Source: Borrelia parkeri (GTDB lineage: Bacteria > Spirochaetota > Spirochaetia > Borreliales > Borreliaceae). From it: a DNA stretch of 64,000 nt. The notes beneath the pieces are model-generated. The model saw nothing but the letters and a program-made list of their open reading frames with translations, ran no database searches and was not told where the DNA came from. Positions 46,845 through 56,476 of the stretch are shown here, one piece after another. Position 1 is the stretch's first letter. Each line of letters starts with the position of its first letter. The stretch is from contig NZ_CP073164.1 in the NCBI RefSeq assembly GCF_023035815.1, positions 1-64,000 of the forward strand, in the 5' to 3' direction. Position numbers and translations under genes: made by a program.

Positions 46845-47015
46845 ATATGTCTCCCTTTTTTCTACATATACTTCTATATACACAATTGTGTAACATGTAA
46901 ATATCAATTAATATAAATCTTTATTATCTATATTTAATCTGAATTATAATATAAACTTTTAACACAAAATTTATTTGAAATAAATAATAAAGTAATAATG
47001 CTTTCTTGCAACTCA

Positions 47016-47615
47016 TCATAAAAGATCAACTAACTCTATGATATCAAATAAAAGATAATGAATACTACGCATTCCCCTATTAAGCCTCGCATCCGAATTA
47101 GAGATAACTCTATTTAACTCTTTTAATATATCATCTTCATTGTTTTTTGATGCAGCTGATAATATAACAGACTTAAGTTGAGGTACTAAATCTTTTACCA
47201 TCTCTATAAACTTAACTAAATACTGAGTAATTATATTAAGGTCCTTTGCATCTCTAGACTTAAGCATTTCTAATTTTGATCCATTTAAAACATCCTCAAA
47301 AAGAATCTGAATTGAATGCGCAATATGCATTAACCCGTTTAATAAATTAGTAACAACCCTTGTATCTCTATCACCTAGATGTTTGAAGTGCAACTTAGCA
47401 AAAACTTGACCTAAGCTACGAATAACCTCAACATTATACCCTAATGCCTCATAAACTTCCCCCATATCTGATGGATAATAAACCTCATTTAATGCTCCCT
47501 TGAAATAAACATTCAACTCTTTGGGAGAAAATGCAACTCGTTCTTTTTCAAGTTCTTCTTTAAATCTTATCAGTACATTAGTAAGGCTCTCAAAAGCTGT
47601 ATCTGCTTCATTCAT
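47016..47615 (-). CDS. Minus-array family protein without signal peptide (copy 2 of 3)
   Basis: 199 residues from the ATG with AAAGGAGAAA upstream. It starts MNEADTAFESLTNVLIRF, with no signal peptide or cysteine near the start. Shared with copies 1 and 3: YYPSDMGEVYEALGYNVEV, FKHLGDRDTRVVTNLLNGL, LKSRDAKDLNIITQYL, FIEMVKDLVPQLKSV, and an end RGMRSIHYLLFDIIELVDL almost identical to copy 3. Tandem duplication is evident. Confidence 0.75.
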   Translation of the reverse strand: MNEADTAFESLTNVLIRFKEELEKERVAFSPKELNVYFKGALNEVYYPSDMGEVYEALGYNVEVIRSLGQVFAKLHFKHLGDRDTRVVTNLLNGLMHIAHSIQILFEDVLNGSKLEMLKSRDAKDLNIITQYLVKFIEMVKDLVPQLKSVILSAASKNNEDDILKELNRVISNSDARLNRGMRSIHYLLFDIIELVDLL

Positions 47616-47842
47616 ACATTTCTCCTTTTTCCTACACATACCATCTACTATTTTGTCACGTTCACATATTTATTATTTTTATTATTATAATTTATAATTA
47701 AATATATAATATATAATTAATATTAAAAATAAAAATAACAAATAATTAACATTATTTATTTTAATTTCAAAAAATATTATCCCTTATAAAAATTCTCTCT
47801 TACTTAAAAAAGTAAAAAAAAATAACAATTTCCTGCAATTTA

Positions 47843-48451
47843 TTACAAAAGATCAACTAACTCCATGATATCAAATAAAAGATAATGAATACTACGCATT
47901 CCCCTATTAAGCTTTGCATCTGAACTAGAGATAACTTTATTTAACTCATTTAATATATCATCTTCATTAGTCTTTGATGCAGCAGATAATATAATAGCCT
48001 TAACCCGAGACATCAAATCTTTTACCATCTCTATAAACTGAACTAGATACTGAATAATTTTCTCAAAGTCACCTACATCTCTAGACTTAAGCATCTCTAA
48101 TTTTGTTTGATTTAAAACATCCTTAAAGAGTGTCTGAATTGAATATGCAACACGCATTAAACCGTTTAAAAAATTAGTAACAACCCTTGTATCTCTATCG
48201 CTTACATGTCTGAAATTTAACTTATCAAATATTGTACCTAATTTGCCCATGATTTCAAAATCATATCCCAACATAGTATAAATTTTGTCTCGATCTGACT
48301 GATAATAAACGATATTTTCTAATGTTCCCTTGAAATCAATATTTAATTGAGCCTCTTTGGAAATAAATGCAGCCCGTTCACTTTCAAGCTCTTCTCTGAA
48401 CTCGATTAATATCCTTCGAAGATCATTAAAAACTTGATCTTTTTCGGCCAT
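47843..48451 (-). CDS. Minus-array family protein without signal peptide (copy 3 of 3)
   Basis: 202 residues from the ATG with AAGGAGAAA upstream. It starts MAEKDQVFNDLRRILIEF. The frame and sequence are intact, so loss of the leader is not a sequencing accident of one copy. Core: YYQSDRDKIYTMLGYDFEI, FRHVSDRDTRVVTNFLNGL, LKSRDVGDFEKIIQYL, FIEMVKDLMSRVKAI, RGMRSIHYLLFDIMELVDL. The downstream 3' flanks of copies 2 and 3 also resemble each other. Confidence 0.75.
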   Translation of the reverse strand: MAEKDQVFNDLRRILIEFREELESERAAFISKEAQLNIDFKGTLENIVYYQSDRDKIYTMLGYDFEIMGKLGTIFDKLNFRHVSDRDTRVVTNFLNGLMRVAYSIQTLFKDVLNQTKLEMLKSRDVGDFEKIIQYLVQFIEMVKDLMSRVKAIILSAASKTNEDDILNELNKVISSSDAKLNRGMRSIHYLLFDIMELVDLL

Positions 48452-48697
48452 ATATTTCTCCTTTTTTTTACACACACACCATTTATCACTAGTCTATTAC
48501 TAGAATGTATATATTATATAATATAATTAACATTTATTACTTTAATCTTAAAAAGATAATTTCACTCTCAGAATTAGCATAAATTTAAATTACTAAATAC
48601 CCAAAATTCATTAAAAAAAATGACAATATCAAAAATAAAAAGACAAAAAATAGACTTTTTTCTACTTTAAAAAACCACAAATAACTCTAAATACTAT

Positions 48698-49441
48698 TTA
48701 ACTATCCCATTTAAATGTATCTTTCAGTTTAAATTCAATTTTAAACATATTGTCTACAAGCCTAACTAAAATTTCTTTTGAAAGATCACCTTGATCGTCA
48801 CTAAGCGTCTTTAAATAATTTATCATGGCCGATTTATCACCTCGCTTTGCTGCTGCTATTTTTATTACTTTTCTAATTTTAGACATCACATCAGCCCTTC
48901 CTTGAATAAACTGATCTAGATAAGAAGTAATATCATCAAGCAAATCAACAAGACCTAACTCAAGAAGAAAACTGTTCCTAATTCTAGCCAAGTTTCTCTT
49001 GCTTAACTGCTTATGGAACAATGTAATTGCTAAATTTGTAACACTAGTTAAATGATTTAAAATACTAACAGCAATAGCAATATCATTAGAATTGCCCATG
49101 TTTTTCAAATCTAATGTATCGAATACTTCTCTCAATCGCTCAATAACTTTAGAATCATTCCCTAGTGTAGTAGCGATGATACGCTTGGTAGTATCTTCTT
49201 CAGCTAGTAATAATACAGAAGGATAGTTTTGATCTTGAAATAATAAAATACTATCCAGATGAACTGACTCAAGCTCAGCTATAAGTTTGCTCCTGTAATT
49301 ATCGACTTTACTTTTGAATTTACTGTAAGCCCGATGCGCTTTCGGGCCCAAGAATGATTCACAACCTGATGTACAAGACACACACATCATTAAAAATAAA
49401 CTTAAAACACTAATTACCCATACCACACTAAGTCTCTTCAT
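48698..49441 (-). CDS. Minus-array lipoprotein, divergent
   Basis: 247 residues; the ATG nine bases after GGAG is preferred over the one three bases after it. The signal peptide ends MMCVSC, so Cys 20 or 23 may be lipidated. Core: HRAYSKFKSKVDNYRSKL, a weak KRIIATTLGNDSKVIERLR in place of YASLGYD, LNHLTSVTNLAITLF, RNLARIRNSFLL, FIQGRADVMSKIRKVIKIA. The spacing of the landmarks follows the family even though the YASLGYD motif has eroded. Confidence 0.7.
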   Translation of the reverse strand: MKRLSVVWVISVLSLFLMMCVSCTSGCESFLGPKAHRAYSKFKSKVDNYRSKLIAELESVHLDSILLFQDQNYPSVLLLAEEDTTKRIIATTLGNDSKVIERLREVFDTLDLKNMGNSNDIAIAVSILNHLTSVTNLAITLFHKQLSKRNLARIRNSFLLELGLVDLLDDITSYLDQFIQGRADVMSKIRKVIKIAAAKRGDKSAMINYLKTLSDDQGDLSKEILVRLVDNMFKIEFKLKDTFKWDS

Positions 49442-49686
49442 ATACATACTCTCCTTTTTTAACCTATACAGCATTTGTATATCTTTTTTATGAACTTACT
49501 GCTGCCACTAATATAATTTTATATTCAATTATAAACTAAAGCTAATATCAACTTCAAATTTACTATTTGAGCACATTTAACTAACTCCTTAACTGAAACA
49601 ACAATGTGACACGCCAATAGCATTACTGTTTATAAAGGCTTAAAGACATACTAATAAATATATACGTTTTAAACCCATCACACTTA

Positions 49687-50505
49687 TTATTGCTGTGATT
49701 CCACTTTAACGTAAGATTTAATTTCAAGTCCCTTTATCATAATCTTTAGCTTTAAATCTTGAACTAAGCTCTCATCATCAGTAATTTTTTTAAGCTCATC
49801 AGTCATAACTACTCTATCACGCCATAATGGCTCTGATTTCTCTATAGCTATCTTAATCTGAGACATTGCATTGGTTCTTAAATCAGACAATTCTTTGAAA
49901 GAATTATAAATTGTAGTAAGTTCTTCTGCAGATTTATTGTCTTTCAATTGCTCTAGATTGAAATCACTTAAATGATCAACTACAACTCTTCTAAGATAAA
50001 ATGTAGTATTATATAAAATGTCTAATAACCTAGCAACAATAGTAGCTGGTCTGTTAGAAAAATAAGTGGGAGCTGTTGCGGGAGTTATTGCGCTCACAAT
50101 GGTTTCCAGTTTTGTAATAAGCCCAACATCATAACCTAAAGTATCATAAACTATGTCCTTTTCATCCCAGCCACTAAATTTGGGAAATTTTTCAAAAAAA
50201 GGCATCTGAAAATGATAATGACCTCGTCTAAACCTAAACTGATCAGCTCTAAATGCTTTTCTATATTTTTCTAACTCACCTGTCAGTTTATCGTAAATTT
50301 GCTCTTTTGAAGTCTTAAGCATATGATCAGAAGAACCCTCTACACGAGTTAAAGCTGATAATTTGCCCTTAAAACGACCTTTCTTATTTATGACATCTTT
50401 TATCAAAGAACCACCTACTGCATTATTTCCAGGTTCACATCCCATCACTAATCCTAATGTACTAATTGCACACAAAAACATACACATCTTTTTTATTGAA
50501 ATCAC
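49687..50505 (-). CDS. Minus-array lipoprotein, unknown function
   Basis: 272 residues from a GTG start with AGAGG five bases upstream; the internal ATG has no ribosome site. Lipobox VMGC, Cys 23. Core: EQIYDKLTGELEKYRKAF, YHFQMPFFEKFPKF, DIVYDTLGYDVGLITKLE, LLDILYNTTFYLRRVV, FNLEQLKDNKSAEEL, LSDLRTNAMSQIKIAIE. Its closest relative is the next gene (50575); the two share the HxFxxPxFxxxxKF signature and the DHLxDxxLEQL stretch. Confidence 0.75.
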   Translation of the reverse strand: MISIKKMCMFLCAISTLGLVMGCEPGNNAVGGSLIKDVINKKGRFKGKLSALTRVEGSSDHMLKTSKEQIYDKLTGELEKYRKAFRADQFRFRRGHYHFQMPFFEKFPKFSGWDEKDIVYDTLGYDVGLITKLETIVSAITPATAPTYFSNRPATIVARLLDILYNTTFYLRRVVVDHLSDFNLEQLKDNKSAEELTTIYNSFKELSDLRTNAMSQIKIAIEKSEPLWRDRVVMTDELKKITDDESLVQDLKLKIMIKGLEIKSYVKVESQQ

Positions 50506-50574
50506 CTATACCTCTCTTCAACCCTGCAAAAGTTTCTATTATCAAAAAACACTGGCTGCAAAAAATTAGAAAAT

Positions 50575-51369
50575 TTAATATAAATCTCTCTCATCTATCT
50601 CTTCATCTTTCCCGTCAACGAAATATTGAATTTTACGTCCTATTTGCATGATCTCTAAACTTAACTGAGAAACCGATTTTTTAGAATCAACAATCTCCTT
50701 AAGCTCAGTTAACATGGCTGTTTTATTATACTCAAACTTTATTGCTGACTCGATAGCTGTCCTAATTTGAGACATCACATTGGTCCTTAAATTAGACAGT
50801 CTCTCAAGAGTATTATAAAGCTCAGTAAGCTCTTCCTTAGATTTGATCAAACTTAGTTGTTCTAAACTAACATCATTTAAATGATCAACCAAAACTGATT
50901 TGAAATAATATGTAATATCATATAAACGATTTACTAATTCAAAAATAACATGTGATGCCAAGCCACTTTCATATGATTCCTTTAAAGTTATTTTACTCAT
51001 CATTGTCTCTAACTTTTTAATAAGATTAACATCATAACCCAAAGTAGCATAGATCATATCCCGCTTCTCATCAGTTCCAAATTTTACCAATCTGTCAAAA
51101 ACAGGAATGCTAAATTGATGCTGTCCTTGTTCAAATTTAAACTGACAAAACCTAAATTCCTTTCTGTACCCTTTAACTCTACTTTTTAATTTTTCATAAA
51201 TTTGATCGATTAAAGGCTCAAATGAGCCATCTACATGAATTGAAGCTGATACTCCGATATTAACACGAGCTTTTTGATTTTGTCCACCTATTGCCTTATC
51301 TCCCGCCAAACACCCCATAATTAATCCTAAGACACCAATCATACACAATACCATACATACCTTTTTCAT
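50575..51369 (-). CDS. Minus-array lipoprotein, unknown function
   Basis: 264 residues from ATG; lipobox IMGC, Cys 20. The ribosome site is weak or distant (GGAGG lies about 17 bases upstream). Core: DQIYEKLKSRVKGYRKEF, HQFSIPVFDRLVKF, RDMIYATLGYDVNLIKKLE, LVNRLYDITYYFKSVL, SLEQLSLIKSKEEL, LSNLRTNVMSQIRTAIE. The acidic tail (GKDEEIDERDLY) is unlike its neighbours. Confidence 0.75.
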   Translation of the reverse strand: MKKVCMVLCMIGVLGLIMGCLAGDKAIGGQNQKARVNIGVSASIHVDGSFEPLIDQIYEKLKSRVKGYRKEFRFCQFKFEQGQHQFSIPVFDRLVKFGTDEKRDMIYATLGYDVNLIKKLETMMSKITLKESYESGLASHVIFELVNRLYDITYYFKSVLVDHLNDVSLEQLSLIKSKEELTELYNTLERLSNLRTNVMSQIRTAIESAIKFEYNKTAMLTELKEIVDSKKSVSQLSLEIMQIGRKIQYFVDGKDEEIDERDLY

Positions 51370-51515
51370 TTAAAAATTCTCTTTCCTCCTACCTCTTTTT
51401 ATTAATTTTTCAAGTTTTTGATTAATTTAATATACCCATGTTTGCAAAACACTAAAAGCCAATCACAATCCCATCTAAAAATCATTACTTGGAAATCACA
51501 TAACAAAAACCTCAC

Positions 51516-52397
51516 TTATTGTGATTCTGAGGCCACATTAACTAAATCTTCAATCGTTTTTGTTATGATCATCATCTTCCCAAGTGTCCGCCTAATCTCC
51601 CCGTTTTGATCAATAATTTTTCTCAGTTCAGCTTCCATAGCCGCTTTATTAGATTTTGATTCTGCTAATACGATATATCGATGCAATTTAAATATCAATT
51701 TCTCTCTTAATTGAATTAATGTCTCTAACCAATCCTTAACAGCAATAATATTCTCTGATATTACGGCATCATTAGTCTTCATTTTATCTAGATTGAAAAG
51801 ATTTAAATGATTATTCAACACAATTTCTCGTACATAATACGTAACATTATATAAAATGTCCAATAAACTAGAAGCAATTCCCTTATCTAACCCGCTTAAA
51901 TAAGAAGGGACATTCGGATCTACTTTATTTATCAGTGTTTCTAATTTTTTAATAACTCTAATATCATACCCCAACGATGCGTAAACTATGTCCTTTTTAT
52001 CTTCACCATCAAATTTTGCAAATCGCTCAAAAAAAGGAATACTAAACTGATGTTTACCTTGGGTAAATTGAAAATTTGCATCTAAAAATTTATTCTTAGA
52101 CTCCCTCACCACTCGTTCAAGCTCATCAAAAGATTCTTCTTTGCTTCCTACCAAAACTGGTGGCAATTTTTCAGATAATTCTGTATAATCAACTTCATCA
52201 TTCTCGTCTTGTGGAACGGACTTAAAATCTGCAACCGGTTCATTTTCTGAAAACAACCCTTCTTCTGCAACTATTTGTGCTTTCGTAAATGCTAAGTCTT
52301 CCTGAAGTCTTGAGCGATATCCCATTTCTTGATTCCAATAAAATATTACGAATACAACAGATAATACGCACAACAATATTATGCCAAAAATTTTCAT
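51516..52397 (-). CDS. Minus-array family protein with membrane anchor instead of lipobox
   Basis: 293 residues from ATG (AAGGAG upstream). The N-terminus is one hydrophobic helix (MKIFGIILLCVLSVVFVIFY) with no cysteine at its C-terminal side, so it is probably an uncleaved single-pass anchor with the rest outside. An acidic linker (residues about 40-75) leads to the core: SFDELERVVRESKNKFLD, HQFSIPFFERFAKF, KDIVYASLGYDIRVIKKLE, LLDILYNVTYYVREIV, LFNLDKMKTNDAV, LIQLREKLIFKLHRYIV. The body is closest to the 50575 gene. Confidence 0.75.
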   Translation of the reverse strand: MKIFGIILLCVLSVVFVIFYWNQEMGYRSRLQEDLAFTKAQIVAEEGLFSENEPVADFKSVPQDENDEVDYTELSEKLPPVLVGSKEESFDELERVVRESKNKFLDANFQFTQGKHQFSIPFFERFAKFDGEDKKDIVYASLGYDIRVIKKLETLINKVDPNVPSYLSGLDKGIASSLLDILYNVTYYVREIVLNNHLNLFNLDKMKTNDAVISENIIAVKDWLETLIQLREKLIFKLHRYIVLAESKSNKAAMEAELRKIIDQNGEIRRTLGKMMIITKTIEDLVNVASESQ

Positions 52398-52834
52398 ACA
52401 TTCTCCTTTTTAAAATTAATACTACATAGTCATTACTATGTAGATATATTACATACCCTGTATGTTTCACTACACATTACTTACAAATAATATACTTAAA
52501 TAAGGCAAAACAGATACATATTAAATCAAATACCACACACCTATGCTCAACAGTCCACATCTATATGAACCATTAAAATCCTCTTCCTTAGTTTAAGTAA
52601 TTTAAATTATAACTTAATTTTACAATTTAATAATAAGTTTTGTTTAAGTTTATTACAATTTTTTAAAACATACTTGACCTAAAAAAGTCTTAAGATTATT
52701 AAGACTATCTAGTTTATGCTCATATACTTTAATATTATTTATTATACAACTACCTATATAGGTAGTTGTATATCTTGCAAAAAATAAAGGGTATTGTTAT
52801 CTTTGTGCTAAAATAAATTATTTAATACTTATAT
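52398..52834. other. Gap with a perfect palindrome
   Basis: No gene is seen. The notable element is the palindrome at 52744-52773, listed separately. Confidence 0.5.
52744..52773. repeat. Perfect 30-bp palindrome
   Basis: TATACAACTACCTA, two bases, TAGGTAGTTGTATA. It lies about 60 bases past the stop of the 52835 gene. There is no T-run, and the near absence of a loop suits a protein-binding or cruciform site as well as a terminator. Confidence 0.8.
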
Positions 52835-53719
52835 CTAATCGTCCTCAAAAAATTTGCCTGCCAATAAATCAGAAATGAAGCTTACATAGTGTTCCATAGA
52901 ATGGATATTCGAAGTAATAAACCTCAATTCCTTCAGATCAAAATGATTCACCAACATATTTAAAATGTCTTCTTTATCGCTAAATTGCAAGTTTACCTGA
53001 TCTAGCTTATTTTTAACCTCATATAATATTCTTATAACGGTGTTTCCAACAAGATTCCATCCTTTCAAAAATATCTCTAAGTTCCAAAAAATGACAGCAA
53101 TAGTTGCCTCATCTTGAGAAAACAACTTTAATCGTGATTTCGTTAAATCCTCATATACAACTTTTGTAGTAAGATCTGACATTCTATCTAACATTGATAA
53201 AAAACTATTTGTGATCTTTAAATCACGAGAACTAGGATCATCTAAATTTAACATATATAATAGATCCATCAATATATATGCGGGTTGAACCTCGTATTGT
53301 AAGGCCGTAAGAATATTATGATATGTAGCTAAACTATCTACTAATGAGCTCATTTTATTCAAAGGAAAGTTAACTATTCTTTTTTCTAACTTAGTTTCCA
53401 CCTCAAAAACTTCTTTTTTATGATTAACAAAAGTTTTGTGACGATCTAACATAGATGTTATATCAGATACACTATATGTTAAATTATTATCTCTTAAAAT
53501 CTTTAAAATATTAGAGCGACTCGGACGTTTTGAAAGTCCCTTGAGGTTAACAGAAGATCTCAAAAGATTATCATCAGCAAACATGGTTGAACCTCTCAAA
53601 CCATCTACATTATCCTTGAATGGCTTTTCTTCGGGGTTCATCTTTGCTGAATGTTTACAAGCTATTACAAATATACATAAAAATATAATTAAAATAATAC
53701 AAATATTAAGCTTTTTCAA
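52835..53719 (-). CDS. Minus-array lipoprotein, most divergent member
   Basis: 294 residues from TTG (AAAGGAG upstream); lipobox VIAC, Cys 21. The core is only loosely kept: HNILTALQYEVQPAYILMD replaces the YASLGYD block, followed by LLYMLNLDD, FLSMLDRMSDLTTKVVYEDL, SRLKLFSQDEATIAV and FLKGWNLVGNTVIRIL. The end is longer and different from its relatives. Membership rests on landmark order and position. Confidence 0.65.
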   Translation of the reverse strand: MKKLNICIILIIFLCIFVIACKHSAKMNPEEKPFKDNVDGLRGSTMFADDNLLRSSVNLKGLSKRPSRSNILKILRDNNLTYSVSDITSMLDRHKTFVNHKKEVFEVETKLEKRIVNFPLNKMSSLVDSLATYHNILTALQYEVQPAYILMDLLYMLNLDDPSSRDLKITNSFLSMLDRMSDLTTKVVYEDLTKSRLKLFSQDEATIAVIFWNLEIFLKGWNLVGNTVIRILYEVKNKLDQVNLQFSDKEDILNMLVNHFDLKELRFITSNIHSMEHYVSFISDLLAGKFFEDD

Positions 53720-53848
53720 ATCAAACTCCTTTATTTAAAAAATTAAAAATTAATTATACAATATTAATAATTCACAATATGACTAATTTTTAATAAATTT
53801 AATCAAATTAACATACAAACTAAACCGATATATTACCAAAACACCAAA

Positions 53849-54796
53849 TTAAAGAACTCTAAGTAAATTATTAACTGCACATTGAATTACAGCCGCTTTT
53901 CTTTGCGTAAAATTAAATGCTGAGACAATATCTCCTTTATCATTCATAATCTCTTGCAAGGAAACCAACATGCTCTGTATATTACCTATCTCTACATTTA
54001 AGATCACATTTTTAATATTTTCTATAAATCGAGCCCTGGTTTGAATAAATTCATCTAAATGATTACGAAGTTCAATAAGTTTTTGTGCAAACTTACTTTT
54101 TGCAAGAGAACTTAAGCGTGTCCCATATAAATACTCATTGGTAATCTGCAAAGCTGAAATTGTAATTTCATATAAAGAAAATAACATACCATAACTTAAA
54201 TCTAACAACTTTTTATGAAGGTCTGTGGCTAATGAACCTCCCATTGGTGTTGTGATATTCAAATCTAATCCACCAATTATTGCCTCTAACTTATTGATAA
54301 CTTTAACATCATACCCTAGAGAAGCATAAATCTTGTATACTGTATCCGGGTGACCAAACTTATAAGATACTTCATCAAAATGGGACTGTGATAATGCCTC
54401 TGACTTAACTCCTTTACTATCTGTTTCTTGACTACCATTTGTCTTAATTTCTTTGCTAACCTTTTCAACATAAACTTTAAAACTTTGTTCTTCATCGAAA
54501 AGTTGTGTCTTGTATTCTCTTACAACTGCTTCAAGTTGAGCATAAGCCTTATCCCTTTCTACTTGCTCATCTTCCAATAGTTCTCTTGGAAATTTTTCAA
54601 ATGCATCTTCTGAACATAATGAAACATCTGTTTTTGCAAGCTCTGATGTTAAACCTTCTCTATCTACCGTTTGCTCATTTCCAATAAACACTTCTTGTCC
54701 TGTTTGTTGGGGACTTTCTGCTGATTTATTACAAGTTATAATAAGTAAGCTCAATAATACATTGAACATAAATAATACTGCACAAAACTTTTTCAT
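53849..54796 (-). CDS. Minus-array lipoprotein with acidic linker and inserted loop
   Basis: 315 residues from ATG (AAGGAGG upstream); lipobox IITC, Cys 22. The Glu/Asp-rich linker ends at KAYAQLEAVVREYKTQLF. A 35-residue Lys/Ser/Glu insert (about residues 105-140) precedes the core YKIYASLGYDVKVINKLEA, IIGGLDLNITTP, LLDLSYGMLFSLYEI, FIQTRARFIENIKNVILNV and a final helix. The YASLGYDVKVINKLE block is one of the best matches to the consensus. Confidence 0.75.
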   Translation of the reverse strand: MKKFCAVLFMFNVLLSLLIITCNKSAESPQQTGQEVFIGNEQTVDREGLTSELAKTDVSLCSEDAFEKFPRELLEDEQVERDKAYAQLEAVVREYKTQLFDEEQSFKVYVEKVSKEIKTNGSQETDSKGVKSEALSQSHFDEVSYKFGHPDTVYKIYASLGYDVKVINKLEAIIGGLDLNITTPMGGSLATDLHKKLLDLSYGMLFSLYEITISALQITNEYLYGTRLSSLAKSKFAQKLIELRNHLDEFIQTRARFIENIKNVILNVEIGNIQSMLVSLQEIMNDKGDIVSAFNFTQRKAAVIQCAVNNLLRVL

Positions 54797-55433
54797 GATT
54801 CCTCCTTAATAAAAAGTTGTACACACACATAGGTGCCAGTTACTCTGTAACGCATCTTATTATATTGACAATAATATATTATTGTATTTAATATCAAAAT
54901 ATATTTTTATATTCTGTATATTTATACTAATTTAAAATCAATATAAATTGCAATTATTTTTAATAAATTTAATCAAATTAATATTATTATTAAAGACGAT
55001 AAAATTTTACATATTTGACATTACACAAATATCTTGCATCATAACTATATGATCATCATAATAAAATACCTAATTAATGACTCAATATGGCCTTTTATGT
55101 CGATTATAAAGTCAATTAACCGTTTATTTTCGATTTATTTCGCAAATCTCAGCAAAAAAATATTACTTATTTTATTTTCTCTCAGTCAAATTTAATTTTT
55201 AATATTAATAATTAATAAAAAAGAATAATAAAGATAACATCTTTACAAAATTTTCATGTAAAAAACTAAAAAAATACCTAAAAGATACAAATTTAATCAT
55301 ACTTTTAGGCATATACAAACTAAAGGAGAATAACAAAGTAAAGGACAAAGTACTTTAAACCACATTGTACGTGTTTAAAAGGACCAAATTAAAACACAAA
55401 AAGCTCAAACCCTTTTTGCTACTTAAATATTAT
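54797..55433. other. Gap of about 640 bases without a gene
   Basis: A/T-rich and without a supported reading frame on either strand. A plus-strand AAGGAGAATAAC at about 55323 looks like a ribosome site, but no frame follows it. Confidence 0.35.
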
Positions 55434-56135
55434 TTAACTATCTTTGAAATCCTCCCTAGACATTTCTCTTACAAAAGGAACACTTGATTTAATCATCCCA
55501 TCATCAATAATGTTCTTTAACTTTTGCAAAATATTTTGTTTGCCACTAGCTAGATCTATTGCCAAGTTCCGCCCCATCACTTGCGAAACTGACTCTTTTT
55601 CCATAGCCATTGCTCTTTTCAAATTAAAAGTGATTATAGAAATAATACCTACATTTCTGCTGATACTATTTCCAATCAAATTTGCATCACTCGGATGCCC
55701 ATTAAGGATTTCATCAATTGGTTCTCTAAATTCCTCTAAAAAACACAATAAATCATAAACGATCTTTGTATCTCCATCCGTATAATCAGAGGATAAGTCT
55801 AATCTCTCAGAGATATTAGCCAATCTTTTGCTGACTGTAGCATCATATCCAAATGCATCATAAACATTAATCTTAGACTCTAAACACTGAAAGACTGGTA
55901 TAAATTTATAAAAAGAAATATTAAAATTATGATTGTTTTGTTGAAAATTAGTGATTGCATTGTTAAATTCATCGCTAAATATTTTTACTGCTCCATTAAA
56001 TACACTACAAGCCTTATCTCTCACTTCAATGTCTCTCTGGGACAGATCTGAAAAGTTATAAAGAAAATTATAAAACAATATGGTCACAATAAATGATATA
56101 AAAAAAATACCAAGTATAACACATATTTTCTTCAT
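55434..56135 (-). CDS. Minus-array family protein with membrane anchor, first gene of the block
   Basis: 233 residues from ATG (AAGGGGAA upstream). The N-terminus is a hydrophobic helix (MKKICVILGIFFISFIVTIL) continuing to FYNFLYNF without a lipobox Cys, so it is an uncleaved anchor or a degenerate signal. Core: DKACSVFNGAVKIFSDEF, HNFNISFYKFIPVF, INVYDAFGYDATVSKRLA, LLCFLEEFREPIDEIL, MAMEKESVSQVMGRNLA. It is the shortest of the anchored members, with almost no linker. Confidence 0.7.
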   Translation of the reverse strand: MKKICVILGIFFISFIVTILFYNFLYNFSDLSQRDIEVRDKACSVFNGAVKIFSDEFNNAITNFQQNNHNFNISFYKFIPVFQCLESKINVYDAFGYDATVSKRLANISERLDLSSDYTDGDTKIVYDLLCFLEEFREPIDEILNGHPSDANLIGNSISRNVGIISIITFNLKRAMAMEKESVSQVMGRNLAIDLASGKQNILQKLKNIIDDGMIKSSVPFVREMSREDFKDS

Positions 56136-56476
56136 AAAACATTCCCCTTCTCAAAATCATACAATATACTAACATCAATAATTACATAGTCTATAATATA
56201 TCTTGATATTTATCATTATATAATAAAATTATATTTATCAAGCAGTTTAATTTAAAAATGTTATTAAAAATAATATAAATTATTATATTTTTTTAATCAC
56301 TTTAATAAACAAGCAAACAAAATGAACTAAGACCCCCCTAGAAGAGAATTTTGAATTTAATGAAATACAAACTAAATTAGAAAATTCATATAAAATCTTA
56401 AAAAAAACATAAAAAAAAGATAAAAAAAGTTAAAAACTTATAAACTAAAAGTTAAAATCAAAATAGGAAATAAAAC
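56136..56476. other. Gap between the lipoprotein block and nrdF
   Basis: A/T-rich spacer downstream of nrdF. No gene, and no strong terminator hairpin for the nrd genes is seen. Confidence 0.35.

Noticed and set aside
46224-46907. Upstream in-frame extension of the 46224 gene as a signal peptide
   Set aside because: The extension contains IVYIEVYVEKRE and no real hydrophobic core or lipobox, while the ribosome site stands just before the internal ATG.
52744-52773. Hairpin telomere or its relic
   Set aside because: The known Borrelia telomere boxes are not visible, and the sequence on both sides is ordinary gene-flanking DNA.
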